A stretch of 64,000 nucleotides of DNA from Streptomyces zhihengii (GTDB lineage Bacteria > Actinomycetota > Actinomycetes > Streptomycetales > Streptomycetaceae), in assembly GCF_016919245.1 (NCBI RefSeq), contig NZ_JAFEJA010000001.1, positions 2,948,001 to 3,012,000 of the forward strand. Reading direction: 5' to 3'. The position numbers and the translations under genes were made by a program. The notes beneath the pieces are model-generated. The model did no database searches. It saw only the letters and a program-made list of their open reading frames with translations, and was not told the origin of the DNA. Of the stretch, positions 52,172 through 61,403 are shown piece after piece; position 1 is the first letter of the stretch, and every line of letters begins with the position of its first letter.

Positions 52172-53118
52172 GCCGCCTCCATCCAGATGTCGGCGAGCGA
52201 CTCCTCCAGGTTGATGCGGGGCCGCCAGCCGAGCCGGTCGCGGGCGGTGCGCACATCGGCCTGCTGCCAGGCGCCGCAGCCGTCCGGGTACGGGGAGGGC
52301 GTGGCGGCCAGGTGCTCGGACACCGACTCGCCGCGCGGGGCGCCGATCAGATGCCGGCCGCCGGGGACGTCCAGCTCGTGGAGGGCGCCCGCGTAGCCGG
52401 CGACACGGGCGAGGACGGCCGCGGCGTCGCGGAGCTTCACCGCACGGCCGGTGCCGATGTTGACGACGCCCTGGGCGGCGGAGAGCGACGCGGCGTGCAC
52501 GGCGCGCGCGACGTCGCGGACGTCGACGAAGTCCCGCTGCACACCGAGGCCGCTGAGCTTCAGCTCGCCGTCACCCGACTGCATGGCCCGGCGCATCGCC
52601 TCGGCGAGCCGCCCGAGCGGCGAACCGGCGGGGGTGCCGGGGCCCACGGGCGAGAACACCCGCAGCACGACGGCGTCGAGGCCCGAACCGAGCACCAGCT
52701 CGGTGGCGGCGAGCTTGCTGACGCCGTAGGGGCCGCCGGGGCGCGGCACCGCGTCCTCGGCGGTGGACGAGCCCTGCTGGGAGGGCCCGTACTCGGAGGC
52801 GCAGCCGATCTGCACCAGCCGCGCCCCGCAGCCGGAGCGCCGGAGCGCCTCGCAGACGGTGGCGACGGCGACGGTGTTGTGACGGGTCAGGTCGCGGGCG
52901 TTGCCGCGGGTGGCGCCCGCGCAGTTGACGACGACACCGGGGTGGACGGCACCGAGGAACCGGGTCAGCGCGCCGGGGCTGCCGCCGGAGAGGTCGAACC
53001 GCACGTCGGCGTCGTCGCCCCGCCCGAGCGCGGTCAGGTGGACGGCCGGGTCGGCGAGGAGCCGTTCGGTCACGAAGCGGCCGATGAATCCGTTGGCACC
53101 GAGCAGGAGCACCCTCAT
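52159..53118 (-). CDS. NAD-dependent nucleotide-sugar epimerase/dehydratase
   Basis: The 319-residue extended SDR has a Rossmann motif MRVLLLGANGFIGRFV at the N-terminus (GxxGxxG) and the catalytic YxxxK in GPYGVSKLAATE near residue 140. IGCASEYGP provides the serine, and VQRDFVDVRDVARAVH is typical of nucleotide-sugar 4-epimerases. ATG 53118 fits the fold; GGGGCG lies upstream. In this context it could supply a UDP-hexosamine, by analogy with Pel-type loci, but the substrate is not readable from sequence. Confidence 0.85.
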   Translation of the reverse strand: MRVLLLGANGFIGRFVTERLLADPAVHLTALGRGDDADVRFDLSGGSPGALTRFLGAVHPGVVVNCAGATRGNARDLTRHNTVAVATVCEALRRSGCGARLVQIGCASEYGPSQQGSSTAEDAVPRPGGPYGVSKLAATELVLGSGLDAVVLRVFSPVGPGTPAGSPLGRLAEAMRRAMQSGDGELKLSGLGVQRDFVDVRDVARAVHAASLSAAQGVVNIGTGRAVKLRDAAAVLARVAGYAGALHELDVPGGRHLIGAPRGESVSEHLAATPSPYPDGCGAWQQADVRTARDRLGWRPRINLEESLADIWMEAACRI

Positions 53119-53252
53119 CGCGCGCCCCCCTGGGGCCGACGGGGTGTCACGGGGTGTTGCGGGGTCATGCGTTGTCTCCTTGGAGGTGTCGTGTCGGTGC
53201 CGGGGGCGGCTCCACTTCGCGGTGTCGGCTCCGCGCAGTGGCGCCGCCCCGG

Positions 53253-55130
53253 TCAGGGGGTGTGGGCCGAGGCCCGGACGAGCACGGTGCACGCGGTGGC
53301 GAGCAGCGCCAGGGCGGCGCCCGCGCAGGCGAGGACGGGGGCGGCCGCGGTGCCCCCCAGCCGGACCAGCAGTTCGGCGGGGCGGGCGAGGAGATCAAGG
53401 CCGGGCAGCCGCCCGGCCAGCAGCAGCGCGGGCACCGCGGCCTCGACGGCGCAGGCGGCGGCGAGCGCGGCGGACGCGGGCCCGGGGAAGCCGTGCACGA
53501 TCAGCAGCCGGGCGAGGAAGAACAGTGCCCCCAGGGCGACGACGGGAGCGGCGGCCCCGTCCGCTCCCGGCAGCAACGGACCGGCCAGCAGCGCGAGGGT
53601 AGCCAGCACGGCGGTGAACAGGGCGACCACGGCGAGCAGCAGGGGACGGACGCCGGCGGCGAACTCGTGCAGGCCCCGGCTGGTACGGATCCGGCGGGCC
53701 GCCCGGACGGCGAACAGGCGCGCGCACCAGGCCGCGGGGACGACGGCGACGGCCGTCACGAGCAGGGGCGCGGCGGACAGCGGCACCGCGCCCTCGGGGC
53801 CGCCGCCCGCGATCTCGCCGATCAGGCCGGGGCCGCAGACCGCGTAGCCGAGCAGCCAGAGCGTCCACAGCCGGGCGGCGCCCGGCGCCCGGCGGCCCCG
53901 GGCCCGCAGCGGTCCACTGCGCAGGGCGTGGAGCAGCGCGAGTGCGGTGGCGAGGGCGCCGGCCGCGCCGGCGGCGAGGCGCTGGCCACCGTCGGTGACG
54001 GCGACGGCGGCCAGGGCGAGGGCGCACACCACGCCGGGTGCGGCCACCCGCGGAGGCACGCCCGGCAGACCGGGGCGCGGGCCGGGGGCCGGCGCCGGAG
54101 AGGCGGTGACCGCGGTCCGCCCGGCGCGGGCGGACATCTCCTCGGCGAGCGAGAAGACGTCCCGGTGCCGGTAGCGCGCCGCCGTCCGGTCGGTCAGCCC
54201 GTGCGCTTCGAGGCCGGCCGCGATCTCGAAGGCGTCCACGGCCTGTTCGCACAGGTCACGGTGCTGATGGAGCAGGCCCTTGACCGGGTCCCCGCCGCCG
54301 CGCCGGGCCGCCTTGCGCACGGGCGCCGCGTCCGCGTCCCGGCTGCGGAAACGGTCCGTCAGACGCCCGCCCCGGTCGCCTCCCGCGAGGCTCGCCTCCG
54401 CCTCACCGTCCGGGGCCCCGGACGACGACACCGCGCGTCCCTCACCGGACCGGGACCCCTCGGCGGAGCCACCTGCCCCCGGCGCGGCCCCGCGCCCGCC
54501 GGGGGCGCCCCGCTCCGGCACGTCCGCGCTCCCCGGGGAAGGCGGCCCCTCGCCGGGCCGGGTCCCGGTGTCCGGCTCGCCCCACACATCCGCCCCCGCG
54601 AGGGCCTCGGCCTCCCTGCCGGCCGGAGCCCCGCCCACGGCGACGCCCGCCACGGCGTCAGGCCCCGGCACGTGAGGCCCCGAGGCGTCGGAGTCCGCGG
54701 CGTGGGGCGCCGGCGCGTCGGAACCCGAGTCGTCGGAACCCGTGGCGACAGTCCACAGCGCGTCAGGCTCCGAGTCGTCGGAGTCCGCGGCGTGGGGCAC
54801 CAGGGCGTCAAGCCCCGGCACGTCAGGCCCCGGCGCATCAGGCCGCCCCGCGGTGCCCGGCGCGCCGGCGACCGGGCCGGGGGCCCACGCCCCGGAGACC
54901 GGCGGCGCCTCCCGGCCCGGGGCCTCCGGGGCGGCGCGCCCCGAGGCCGGCGATGCCTCCGAGCCCGGGGCGTCGCGGATGCCGTCGAGGGCGGTCAGGG
55001 CCGCCATCTCCCAGACGGCGCGGATGTGTTCGGCGTCGACGTCCTCGTCCGTCACCGGCGCGCGGCCGTCGGGGCGGGGGGTCGGGTCCTCGTCCACGGA
55101 GGCGTTCTCCGTGGCGCGTGCCGCGTTCAT
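53253..55130 (-). CDS. Integral membrane protein with long disordered N-terminal part
   Basis: The 625-residue protein begins with about 270 residues of Ala/Pro/Gly/Asp-rich low complexity. A short conserved-looking cytoplasmic segment follows (LLHQHRDLCEQAVDAFEIAA, then TDRTAARYRHRDVFSLAEEM), and about eight transmembrane helices occupy residues 355-625. No enzymatic motif or known family is recognised; PelG or another flippase was considered, but the helix pattern does not identify it. ATG 55130 has an excellent ribosome site (AAGGAGG) and overlaps the glycosyltransferase stop as ATGA, so the two are coupled. Confidence 0.75.
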   Translation of the reverse strand: MNAARATENASVDEDPTPRPDGRAPVTDEDVDAEHIRAVWEMAALTALDGIRDAPGSEASPASGRAAPEAPGREAPPVSGAWAPGPVAGAPGTAGRPDAPGPDVPGLDALVPHAADSDDSEPDALWTVATGSDDSGSDAPAPHAADSDASGPHVPGPDAVAGVAVGGAPAGREAEALAGADVWGEPDTGTRPGEGPPSPGSADVPERGAPGGRGAAPGAGGSAEGSRSGEGRAVSSSGAPDGEAEASLAGGDRGGRLTDRFRSRDADAAPVRKAARRGGGDPVKGLLHQHRDLCEQAVDAFEIAAGLEAHGLTDRTAARYRHRDVFSLAEEMSARAGRTAVTASPAPAPGPRPGLPGVPPRVAAPGVVCALALAAVAVTDGGQRLAAGAAGALATALALLHALRSGPLRARGRRAPGAARLWTLWLLGYAVCGPGLIGEIAGGGPEGAVPLSAAPLLVTAVAVVPAAWCARLFAVRAARRIRTSRGLHEFAAGVRPLLLAVVALFTAVLATLALLAGPLLPGADGAAAPVVALGALFFLARLLIVHGFPGPASAALAAACAVEAAVPALLLAGRLPGLDLLARPAELLVRLGGTAAAPVLACAGAALALLATACTVLVRASAHTP

Positions 55131-56818
55131 CGGCGTGCCTCCTTCGGCGTCCCGGGGGTGTCGGCCCCGGCGGGCGGGCCGGACGCCGCGTCGGCCGCCC
55201 AGCTCGGGATGTGCGCCGCGCCGGTGAGGCGTCCGGCCACCTGGAACTCGGCCGGGTGCGCGAAGGGCACCGGGCCGCCGTCCGCGTCGACGGCCTCCGT
55301 CGCGCGGCGCACCGGGGAGTGGGAGATCAGCTCCAGGTAGATGCCGTGGAAAGCGGCCACGTTCTGTTCGACGGTGAAGAGCTCCAGCGCCCGGGCCCGT
55401 GCCGCGGCGCCCAGGCGCGCCCGGCGCTCGGGGTCGCGCAGCAGCGCGAGGCACGCGTCCGCGAGCGCCCGCGGATTGCGCGGGGGCACCACGAGCCCCG
55501 TCCCGCCGATGACCTCGACGACCGCGCCGACGTCCGTGGAGACCGTCGCCCGCCCGCAGAACATCGCCTCGACCAGGCTCAGCGGGAAGCCCTCGACGAC
55601 GCTGGAGAGGACCACCACACCGCCGGCCGCGTAGGCGTCGGCGGGTGACGGCGCCTCCGGACCGCCGATCTCGTCGAAGGAGACGGGGCTGTCGCCCACC
55701 GCGTGCGCGTCCGCGGCCTCGTCGGGGAAGAGCTGCGCGGCGAGCGCCCGGCAGTGCGCGAGCTGGCCGGCGCTCTCCTCGTCGCGCGCCGGGGCGGTGA
55801 AGAGCCGCAGCCGCGCGCCGGGCTCCTCCCTGCGGATCTCGGCGAAGGCGTGCAGCAGCCCGACGAGGTCCTTCGCCGGCTCCACGCGCCCCACCCAGAC
55901 CAGGGTGTGGCCGTCGCCCGCGGCGCCCGCGTCCTCGCCGTCGCCGCTCTCGCCGACCGCCGTGAAGGCGTCGGCCGTCATGCCCGGGTAGACCGTGCGC
56001 AGCTTGGCGCGGTCCGCGCCGCACTGCTCCTGCCAGCGGCGGGCGTGGGTGTTGCCGGGGGTGAGCACGTCCGCTCGGGCGTAGATCTCGCGGGCCAGCA
56101 GGCCGTGGAAGGAACCGAGCAGGGCGCGCACCGGGGCGCTCAGCCGGTCCTCGCGCCCTTCCAGATAGCGGGCGCGCAGATGCACGCCGTACTCGGTGAC
56201 CAGCAGCGGGACCCCGCAGAAGCGTTTGGCCAACAGCCCGGCCAGGGCGGCCGGTCCACCGGACGCGGCATGGCAGAGGTCGGCGGAGGCGAGGCCGTCG
56301 TCCTCGTACCAGTCGAGCGACAGGGGGCGCAGGGCGCGTTCGAGCCGGTCGGCGGCCTCCAGCAGATCGGGCACCGCGACCGCCTGGAGCGCCCGGTGTG
56401 CGCCGGGCGCCCGGCAGGCGGACTCCAGGGCGCGCAGGGCGACTTCGGAGCGCAGTGCGGCGGGGAGTCCCCCGTGGTCCCGGGCGAGGACGGCGAGGCC
56501 GTCGAGCCCTTCGGCGAAGCCGTCGCCGCCCGTGCACACACCGCGCGCCAGGGTCGCGAAGTGCTCCGCGAAGCGCCGGCGTTCACGGCGCCCGAGGCTC
56601 ACGCCGTCGTCGGCGGGCGCCCACAGGGCCGCGGTGCGCGCCAGGCGCACATGCGGGGGGAGCGCCGGCGTGCCCCGCTCCTCCTGGCCGGCGCTGCCGC
56701 TCATGGCGTAGACGTCGAACTCGTGCTGCGCGAGCCCGCGCACCAGCCGGTCGCACCAGAGCCCGGACTCACCCGGCGCATAGGGACAACCACCCTCGGT
56801 GAGCATGCCGATCCGCAC
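55127..56818 (-). CDS. PelF-like GT4 glycosyltransferase (DUF3492)
   Basis: The 563-residue cytoplasmic glycosyltransferase starts VRIGMLTEGGCPYAPGESGL, the N-terminal pattern of PelF/DUF3492 proteins. Other family marks are VTEYGVHLRARYLE near residue 190 and LTPGNTHARRWQEQCGA. The GT4 C-terminal half has VWVGRVEPAKDLVGLLHAFA, SVVEGFPLSLVEAMFCGRA with the nucleotide-sugar E, and VPPRNPRALADACL. PelF polymerises UDP-N-acetylhexosamine. GTG 56818 is chosen; ribosome site GGGGGTG. The stop overlaps the membrane-protein ATG. It heads a four-gene operon. Confidence 0.87.
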   Translation of the reverse strand: MRIGMLTEGGCPYAPGESGLWCDRLVRGLAQHEFDVYAMSGSAGQEERGTPALPPHVRLARTAALWAPADDGVSLGRRERRRFAEHFATLARGVCTGGDGFAEGLDGLAVLARDHGGLPAALRSEVALRALESACRAPGAHRALQAVAVPDLLEAADRLERALRPLSLDWYEDDGLASADLCHAASGGPAALAGLLAKRFCGVPLLVTEYGVHLRARYLEGREDRLSAPVRALLGSFHGLLAREIYARADVLTPGNTHARRWQEQCGADRAKLRTVYPGMTADAFTAVGESGDGEDAGAAGDGHTLVWVGRVEPAKDLVGLLHAFAEIRREEPGARLRLFTAPARDEESAGQLAHCRALAAQLFPDEAADAHAVGDSPVSFDEIGGPEAPSPADAYAAGGVVVLSSVVEGFPLSLVEAMFCGRATVSTDVGAVVEVIGGTGLVVPPRNPRALADACLALLRDPERRARLGAAARARALELFTVEQNVAAFHGIYLELISHSPVRRATEAVDADGGPVPFAHPAEFQVAGRLTGAAHIPSWAADAASGPPAGADTPGTPKEARR

Positions 56819-57046
56819 GAGCGCACCCCCGATCTCCGTTGTGGACGGCCGCCGTTGCCCGGCGGCTGACAGCGGCACGACGTTATGCGGACGTGACGGT
56901 GGCGCGACGGACGGTTGTCCATCGCGCCACCGGAAGGGGTGAATGCACGTAACTTTCGCACCCGGGCGACGTTTCGTCGCGCTACGGTGTGCAGCGGTCA
57001 CAGCCCGTCATCGCGACGGGCCGGGCCGCGGGGCGCCGACCGGGCG

Positions 57047-58297
57047 TCAGTTCCCGGGGTGCACCCAGGGGTTGGGGCGGCAGGAGACACCGCCGACGTC
57101 GAGCGACTTCGTCTGCTGCTGCATCACCGGCGCGAGCGCCCCCGGCGTCGTGCAGTTGACGTGGTTGTGGCCGAGCCGGTGTCCGACCTCGTGGTTGATG
57201 AGCATCTGCCGGTAGGCGTGCATCGCCTTCGGCCCGTAGGTCTCCGCCCCGCGCGCCCACCGGTAGGCGTTGATCATGACGCGCTCGGTCGACGCGGAGT
57301 CGCAGGACACGTTGTCGACGGTGGTGTCCAGCCCCGACTTGGCGCACCAGACGCCGGTCGTGCCGGGGCTCGCCAGGGTGAGGACGAACTCCGGTTCACC
57401 CGAGGAGATGCGTTCGAACGTCATCGCGCCGTTGTGCGCCCAGCTACGGTCGTCGTTGAGCGTCTCCTGGACGGCCCGCGCGAAGAGCCCGGTGTCCAGG
57501 CCGAGCCCTTTCTCGACGTCGATCCGGTAGCGGACCTTGCGGCCCTTGCCGGGCGCCTTGTCGAGGCCCGGCACGGCCTCGAACTTCCCCGGCCCCTTGA
57601 GCTCGGGGTCGATCGGGAACTGCGCCGCCATGAGCTGCTCGTAGGTGGGTGCCGGGGTGACCGGCGCCGCGTCCGCCTCCTGCTGGGGGGTGGCCCTGCC
57701 CTCGGAGCGGTCGGGCCGCTCCTGGGCCGCGCCGCGCTCCTGGCCCGCCGACTGCGAGCCCACGCCGTCCGTCCGGTCGTCGGTGACCTGCCCCGCGACG
57801 ATCACCGCGAGCACGGTGGTCACGGCCGCGGCGGCGACACCGGTGAAGGCCCGGCCCCTGCCGCCCTTGGCGGCCTCCGGCGTACCGGCGTCGCCGCCGT
57901 CACCGCCGTCCACGCCCCGGCCGTCCCGGGTGCCGGCCCCGCCCGGGGCGGTTTCGCGCGGTTCGCCGTGCGTCGCGGGTCCGTCGAAGGCCTCCACGAA
58001 CTCGCGCCGCGGGCCCGGTATCCGCGGCGCCGCGGGGGCCGGTGCCGGGGCGGTGCGCACCCGCGGTCCCCCGCCGGTCTCCCAGTCGCCCCAGCCGCCG
58101 CCGGGCTCGTGGTGCTCGGGGTGTCCGCCCCGCGCCGGCGCGCCGGGGCCGGGCCCGGCCGCCGCGTGCTGTTCGGCCGGCCTGCGGCGCCTGCCGCCGC
58201 CGGGCCCCGCCGTCTCCCAGGCACCGGGCAGGGCGCCGGACGCGTCCTCGGTCCCGGCGCCCTTGGGCAAAGGGCCCTTGCGGCTGTGTCGTCCCAC
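57047..58297 (-). CDS. DUF3152 metzincin-like membrane protein
   Basis: The 416-residue protein has a disordered 190-residue N-terminal region rich in Pro, Gly and Arg, one transmembrane helix (GVAAAAVTTVLAVIVAGQV near 195) and an extracytoplasmic DUF3152 domain. That domain contains HEVGHRLGHNH near residue 380, a metzincin-like zinc site, plus cysteines (WCAKSG, SCDSAS, NCTTPG, SCRPNP) that could form two disulfides. Proteolysis is inferred from the motif only. GTG 58297 is the likely start with GGAG upstream; the hydrolase gene ends eight bases before it. Confidence 0.87.
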   Translation of the reverse strand: MGRHSRKGPLPKGAGTEDASGALPGAWETAGPGGGRRRRPAEQHAAAGPGPGAPARGGHPEHHEPGGGWGDWETGGGPRVRTAPAPAPAAPRIPGPRREFVEAFDGPATHGEPRETAPGGAGTRDGRGVDGGDGGDAGTPEAAKGGRGRAFTGVAAAAVTTVLAVIVAGQVTDDRTDGVGSQSAGQERGAAQERPDRSEGRATPQQEADAAPVTPAPTYEQLMAAQFPIDPELKGPGKFEAVPGLDKAPGKGRKVRYRIDVEKGLGLDTGLFARAVQETLNDDRSWAHNGAMTFERISSGEPEFVLTLASPGTTGVWCAKSGLDTTVDNVSCDSASTERVMINAYRWARGAETYGPKAMHAYRQMLINHEVGHRLGHNHVNCTTPGALAPVMQQQTKSLDVGGVSCRPNPWVHPGN

Positions 58298-58305
58298 GCC
58301 CCGGA

Positions 58306-59271
58306 TCAGCTCCCACCGCAGTCGTCGAGCAGCTCCCGGAACGCCTGGGCGACCGTCTCCGGGTACTCCATCATCGCAACGTGCCCGGCGTCCGGGAGCG
58401 TCAGCAGCCGGGAATCCCGGAACGCCGCCGTCGCCTTGCGAGCCATACGGTACGAGACGAGCCGGTCCCTGCGCCCGTAGACGAGCAGAGTCGGCGCCAT
58501 CACCCGCTCCGCCTGACGCCACAGCGCGTGCTGCCCGCCGAGAGTGTAGGCGTCCACGATTCCCCGGGCCGACCTGGTCATCGCGTCCCAGAAGTAGGGG
58601 AGCCGTATCCGCCGCTCCATCTCCTCGACGGCGTTGCGCAGCCCTTCATCCGTCACCCGTGCGGGGTCCCCGTAACAGAGGGCGAGTACCCCGCGCGTGC
58701 GCTGTTCGGCACTCCAGTCCTTGGTGAGCCGGTTGAAGAGGGGGGCGACGCCGGGCAGGCCGAGCAGTGCCGTCGGCACGGCGGACCGCTGCACCCGCAG
58801 CTCCGGCAGCGCGGGCGAGACCAGGGTGAGCGTGCGGACGAGGTCGGGCCGGACGGCGGCCACCCGCGTGCACACGGCGCCGCCGAGCGAGTTCGCGACC
58901 AGGTGCACCGGCCCGCGGCCGGCGGCGTCGAGGTGGCGGACGACGGCCCGGGTGTGCCCTCGGACCGAGTAGTCGCCGTCGTCCGGCGGCGGGGAGTCGC
59001 CGAAGCCGGGCAGGTCGATCGCCTCGCCGTCCACGACGTCCGCGAGCAGCGGCATCAGGGCCGACCAGTTCTGCGACGATCCGCCGAGCCCGTGCACGTA
59101 GAGCGCGGGCGGCAGTCCGGGACGGGCGGGAGGGCGGGAGCGGACGGTCAGCGTGAGACCCGGCAGGGCGACGGAGCGCAGCTCCTCCCCCTCGGCGACG
59201 CGCACCGCCGCGACCTTGGGAGACGCGGCCGCGCCGATCGCCGGGGCTCCCGGCAGCTCGGTCGAAGACAT
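58306..59271 (-). CDS. Alpha/beta hydrolase
   Basis: The 321-residue alpha/beta hydrolase has LYVHGLGGSSQNW (oxyanion loop), the nucleophile elbow VANSLGGAV near residue 130, the acid in YGRRDRLVS near 275 and the histidine in DAGHVAMME near 300. The elbow residue before the serine is N rather than the usual H or G, as in many esterase-like members. Substrate unknown. ATG 59271. It is upstream of the DUF3152 gene by eight bases, so they probably form one operon. Confidence 0.88.
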   Translation of the reverse strand: MSSTELPGAPAIGAAASPKVAAVRVAEGEELRSVALPGLTLTVRSRPPARPGLPPALYVHGLGGSSQNWSALMPLLADVVDGEAIDLPGFGDSPPPDDGDYSVRGHTRAVVRHLDAAGRGPVHLVANSLGGAVCTRVAAVRPDLVRTLTLVSPALPELRVQRSAVPTALLGLPGVAPLFNRLTKDWSAEQRTRGVLALCYGDPARVTDEGLRNAVEEMERRIRLPYFWDAMTRSARGIVDAYTLGGQHALWRQAERVMAPTLLVYGRRDRLVSYRMARKATAAFRDSRLLTLPDAGHVAMMEYPETVAQAFRELLDDCGGS

Positions 59272-59407
59272 GCGGGCAATGTTACGAGACGATCACGCCC
59301 CCACCCGTGTGTCCGCCGTCACAGGTGACGCTCGCGCGGCATGGCGTCCGCCTTCCGGAACTCCTAGGCTCGTATCAAAGGGCGCATTCCAGGGAAAGCG
59401 GTGCGGT

Positions 59408-59629
59408 ATGACAGTCGATCCCTCAGAGCCGGACACCTTCGACGAAGACGACCGGAACACCGCCCAGCAGGACTCCGAGGTCCCCGAGGCCGACGCCGCG
59501 GAACAGCACACCGACATCCGGCAGGACCGCGACGACCCGGTGAACCGCGCCGACCCCGACGCCGCGAACGAGGCGGACGCCGCCGAGCAGGCCCGCGTGG
59601 TCACGCTCGACGAGGACGACTACCGGTAA
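59408..59629 (+). CDS. Small acidic hypothetical protein
   Basis: The 73-residue protein is highly acidic and disordered (MTVDPSEPDTFDEDDRNTAQ to the end VVTLDEDDYR). No domain or family is recognised. The ATG at 59408 has AGGGAAAG about twelve bases upstream. It stands alone between the divergent hydrolase gene and the TetR gene. The conserved-looking DEDDYR end suggests a docking tail, but this is speculative. Confidence 0.65.
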   Translation: MTVDPSEPDTFDEDDRNTAQQDSEVPEADAAEQHTDIRQDRDDPVNRADPDAANEADAAEQARVVTLDEDDYR

Positions 59630-59811
59630 CCTGCCGCACTTACCGCCGGTATGTCCCTGTATCGCGCCCGAGCAGGCAACTTCCGCGACCGTCCGGTCCG
59701 TGAAATTCTGCGTCCGCACCACGCACACCGTCGTTACCGAAAAGTACGATGGCGGGCGCGGCGCACAGCGCGTACGGCACGACTGTGCTTGTTCAACACT
59801 TGGGAGGCGGC

Positions 59812-60453
59812 GTGACAGCCATCGAGCAGACAGAGGCGGCGCGCCCGCGGGGCACGCGCCTGCCACGCCGAGCCCGCAGGAACCAGCTCCTGGGCGCGGC
59901 CCAGGAGGTCTTCGTCGCGCAGGGGTACCACTCCGCCGCGATGGACGACATCGCCGAGCGCGCGGGCGTCAGCAAGCCCGTCCTCTACCAGCACTTCCCG
60001 GGGAAGCTGGACCTCTACCTGGCCCTGCTCGACCAGCACTGCGAGGCGCTGCTCCAGGCCGTCCGCGGGGCGCTCGCCTCGACCACGGACAACAAGCTGC
60101 GCGTCGCCGCGACGATGGACGCGTACTTCGCCTACGTCGAGGACGAGGGCGGCGCGTTCCGCCTGGTCTTCGAATCGGACCTGACGAACGAGCCCGCGGT
60201 GCGCGAGCGTGTCGACCGGGTGTCGCTCCAGTGCGCCGAGGCGATCTCGGACGTGATCGCCGGGGACACCGGGCTGTCCAAGGAGGAGTCCATGCTGCTG
60301 GCCGTCGGCCTCGGCGGGGTCTCCCAGGTGGTCGCCCGCTACTGGCTGTCCAGCGGTTCCGGGATCCCGCGCGACAACGCGGTGCAGCTCCTGACCTCGC
60401 TCGCCTGGCGCGGTATCGCGGGCTTCCCCCTGCACGGCAGCGAGCAGCACTGA
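59812..60453 (+). CDS. TetR/AcrR-family regulator
   Basis: The 213-residue regulator has a full N-terminal DNA-binding domain: RNQLLGAAQEVFVAQGYHSA, then MDDIAERAGVSKPVLYQHFP (helix-turn-helix near residues 40-60). It also has a complete C-terminal ligand domain. GTG 59812 has GGGAGG about six bases upstream. The gene precedes the DUF3107 gene on the same strand with 119 bases between; its target is unknown, and a lipid- or cell-envelope-related role is common for this subgroup but not shown here. Confidence 0.88.
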   Translation: MTAIEQTEAARPRGTRLPRRARRNQLLGAAQEVFVAQGYHSAAMDDIAERAGVSKPVLYQHFPGKLDLYLALLDQHCEALLQAVRGALASTTDNKLRVAATMDAYFAYVEDEGGAFRLVFESDLTNEPAVRERVDRVSLQCAEAISDVIAGDTGLSKEESMLLAVGLGGVSQVVARYWLSSGSGIPRDNAVQLLTSLAWRGIAGFPLHGSEQH

Positions 60454-60572
60454 CCCCTGTTCGCTCCTGGCGTTTCCCGCCGACGCCGGACGGGCGCGGT
60501 GTCCGGGCTAATGTGTGCCGCGTACGGCGCGGTTGACCGCGCAACGCACTGACCGTTCGGAGGGACATAGCC

Positions 60573-60800
60573 GTGGAGGTCAAGATCGGCGTGCAGCACG
60601 CGCCCCGGGAGATCGTTCTGGAGAGCGGGCAGTCCGCCGAGGAGGTCGAGCGCGCGGTGAACGATGCGCTGGCCGGCAAGGCGCAGCTGCTCAGCCTCAC
60701 GGACGACAAGGGCCGCAAGGTCCTGGTGCCGTCCGACCGTCTCGCCTATGTGGAGATCGGTGAGAGCGCCACGCGGCGCGTGGGGTTCGGCGCGCTCTAG
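60573..60800 (+). CDS. DUF3107 small protein
   Basis: The 75-residue protein matches the actinobacterial DUF3107 family: MEVKIGVQHAPREIVLESGQ at the N-terminus and LVPSDRLAYVEIGESATRRVGFG at the C-terminus (last 26 residues). It is predicted to be a small beta-rich, ATP-binding-like protein of unknown role. GTG 60573 has GGAGG ten bases upstream. It ends before a long hairpin. Confidence 0.85.
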   Translation: MEVKIGVQHAPREIVLESGQSAEEVERAVNDALAGKAQLLSLTDDKGRKVLVPSDRLAYVEIGESATRRVGFGAL

Positions 60801-60848
60801 GGTCCGCTCCCGGCCACTGCCGGGCGCCCGCACGTGTACGTGACGGCA

Positions 60849-60887
60849 ACGGGGCCCGCGGGACAGTCACTGTCCCGCGGGCCCCGT
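60849..60887 (+). terminator. Terminator after the DUF3107 gene
   Basis: A perfect 18-bp stem (60849-60866 with 60870-60887) with loop TCA begins 49 bases after the stop codon. Confidence 0.82.
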
Positions 60888-61057
60888 CGGCGTTCTCCCC
60901 CACCGACGTCCGGCACGCTTCGCCCGATCTCGGGGGAGCTGCCGGATTTGGCTGTTCAGAGGCATTGTCGCCCGCTCGGGGAGGGTTGTGATCGCTGCGT
61001 GCCGGGTAGGACGGGCTACGACCGACCGTGCCCCGCACCGACGTGAGGTGATCAGCA

Positions 61058-61333
61058 GTGCTCCTGGAAACGCTCGGCTCCGTCCTCATCGGACTGGCCC
61101 TGTCCTGGGCCGCCACCCGTCACCTCTCCGAACGCCTCCCCTCCCGCCGCGCGGTCTTCACGACGGGCACGGTCGGAGCGCTGTTCGGCGCGTATGTGAC
61201 GCATGTGGCGCTCGGCCCCGGGCGCGAGGCGGCGACGCTCGTCGGCTCCGCCGCGATCGCCGCCGTGCTGCTCTCGCTGCTGCTGCGCCCGGCCCGATCC
61301 GCCCGCAGGCTGCACCGCGCGTTCCCTTTCTGA
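61058..61333 (+). CDS. Small membrane protein, 91 residues
   Basis: The 91-residue protein has three hydrophobic segments (LGSVLIGLALSWAATRHL, TTGTVGALFGAYVTHVAL and AATLVGSAAIAAVLLSLLL) and a basic C-terminus (RPARSARRLHRAFPF). No family is recognised. GTG 61058 has a GAGGTGA ribosome site nine to ten bases upstream. It is an isolated single gene; a strong hairpin follows. Confidence 0.72.
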   Translation: MLLETLGSVLIGLALSWAATRHLSERLPSRRAVFTTGTVGALFGAYVTHVALGPGREAATLVGSAAIAAVLLSLLLRPARSARRLHRAFPF

Positions 61334-61345
61334 GCCGCAGAGAAA

Positions 61346-61372
61346 GGCGGCCGGACACGAGGTCCGGCCGCC
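61346..61372. terminator. Bidirectional terminator
   Basis: A perfect 11-bp stem (61346-61356 with 61362-61372) with a five-base loop separates the small membrane protein from the convergent ferritin-like gene. Confidence 0.75.
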
Positions 61373-61403
61373 ACGAGGACTGACCTCGGCGCGCGCCGAG
61401 GGG

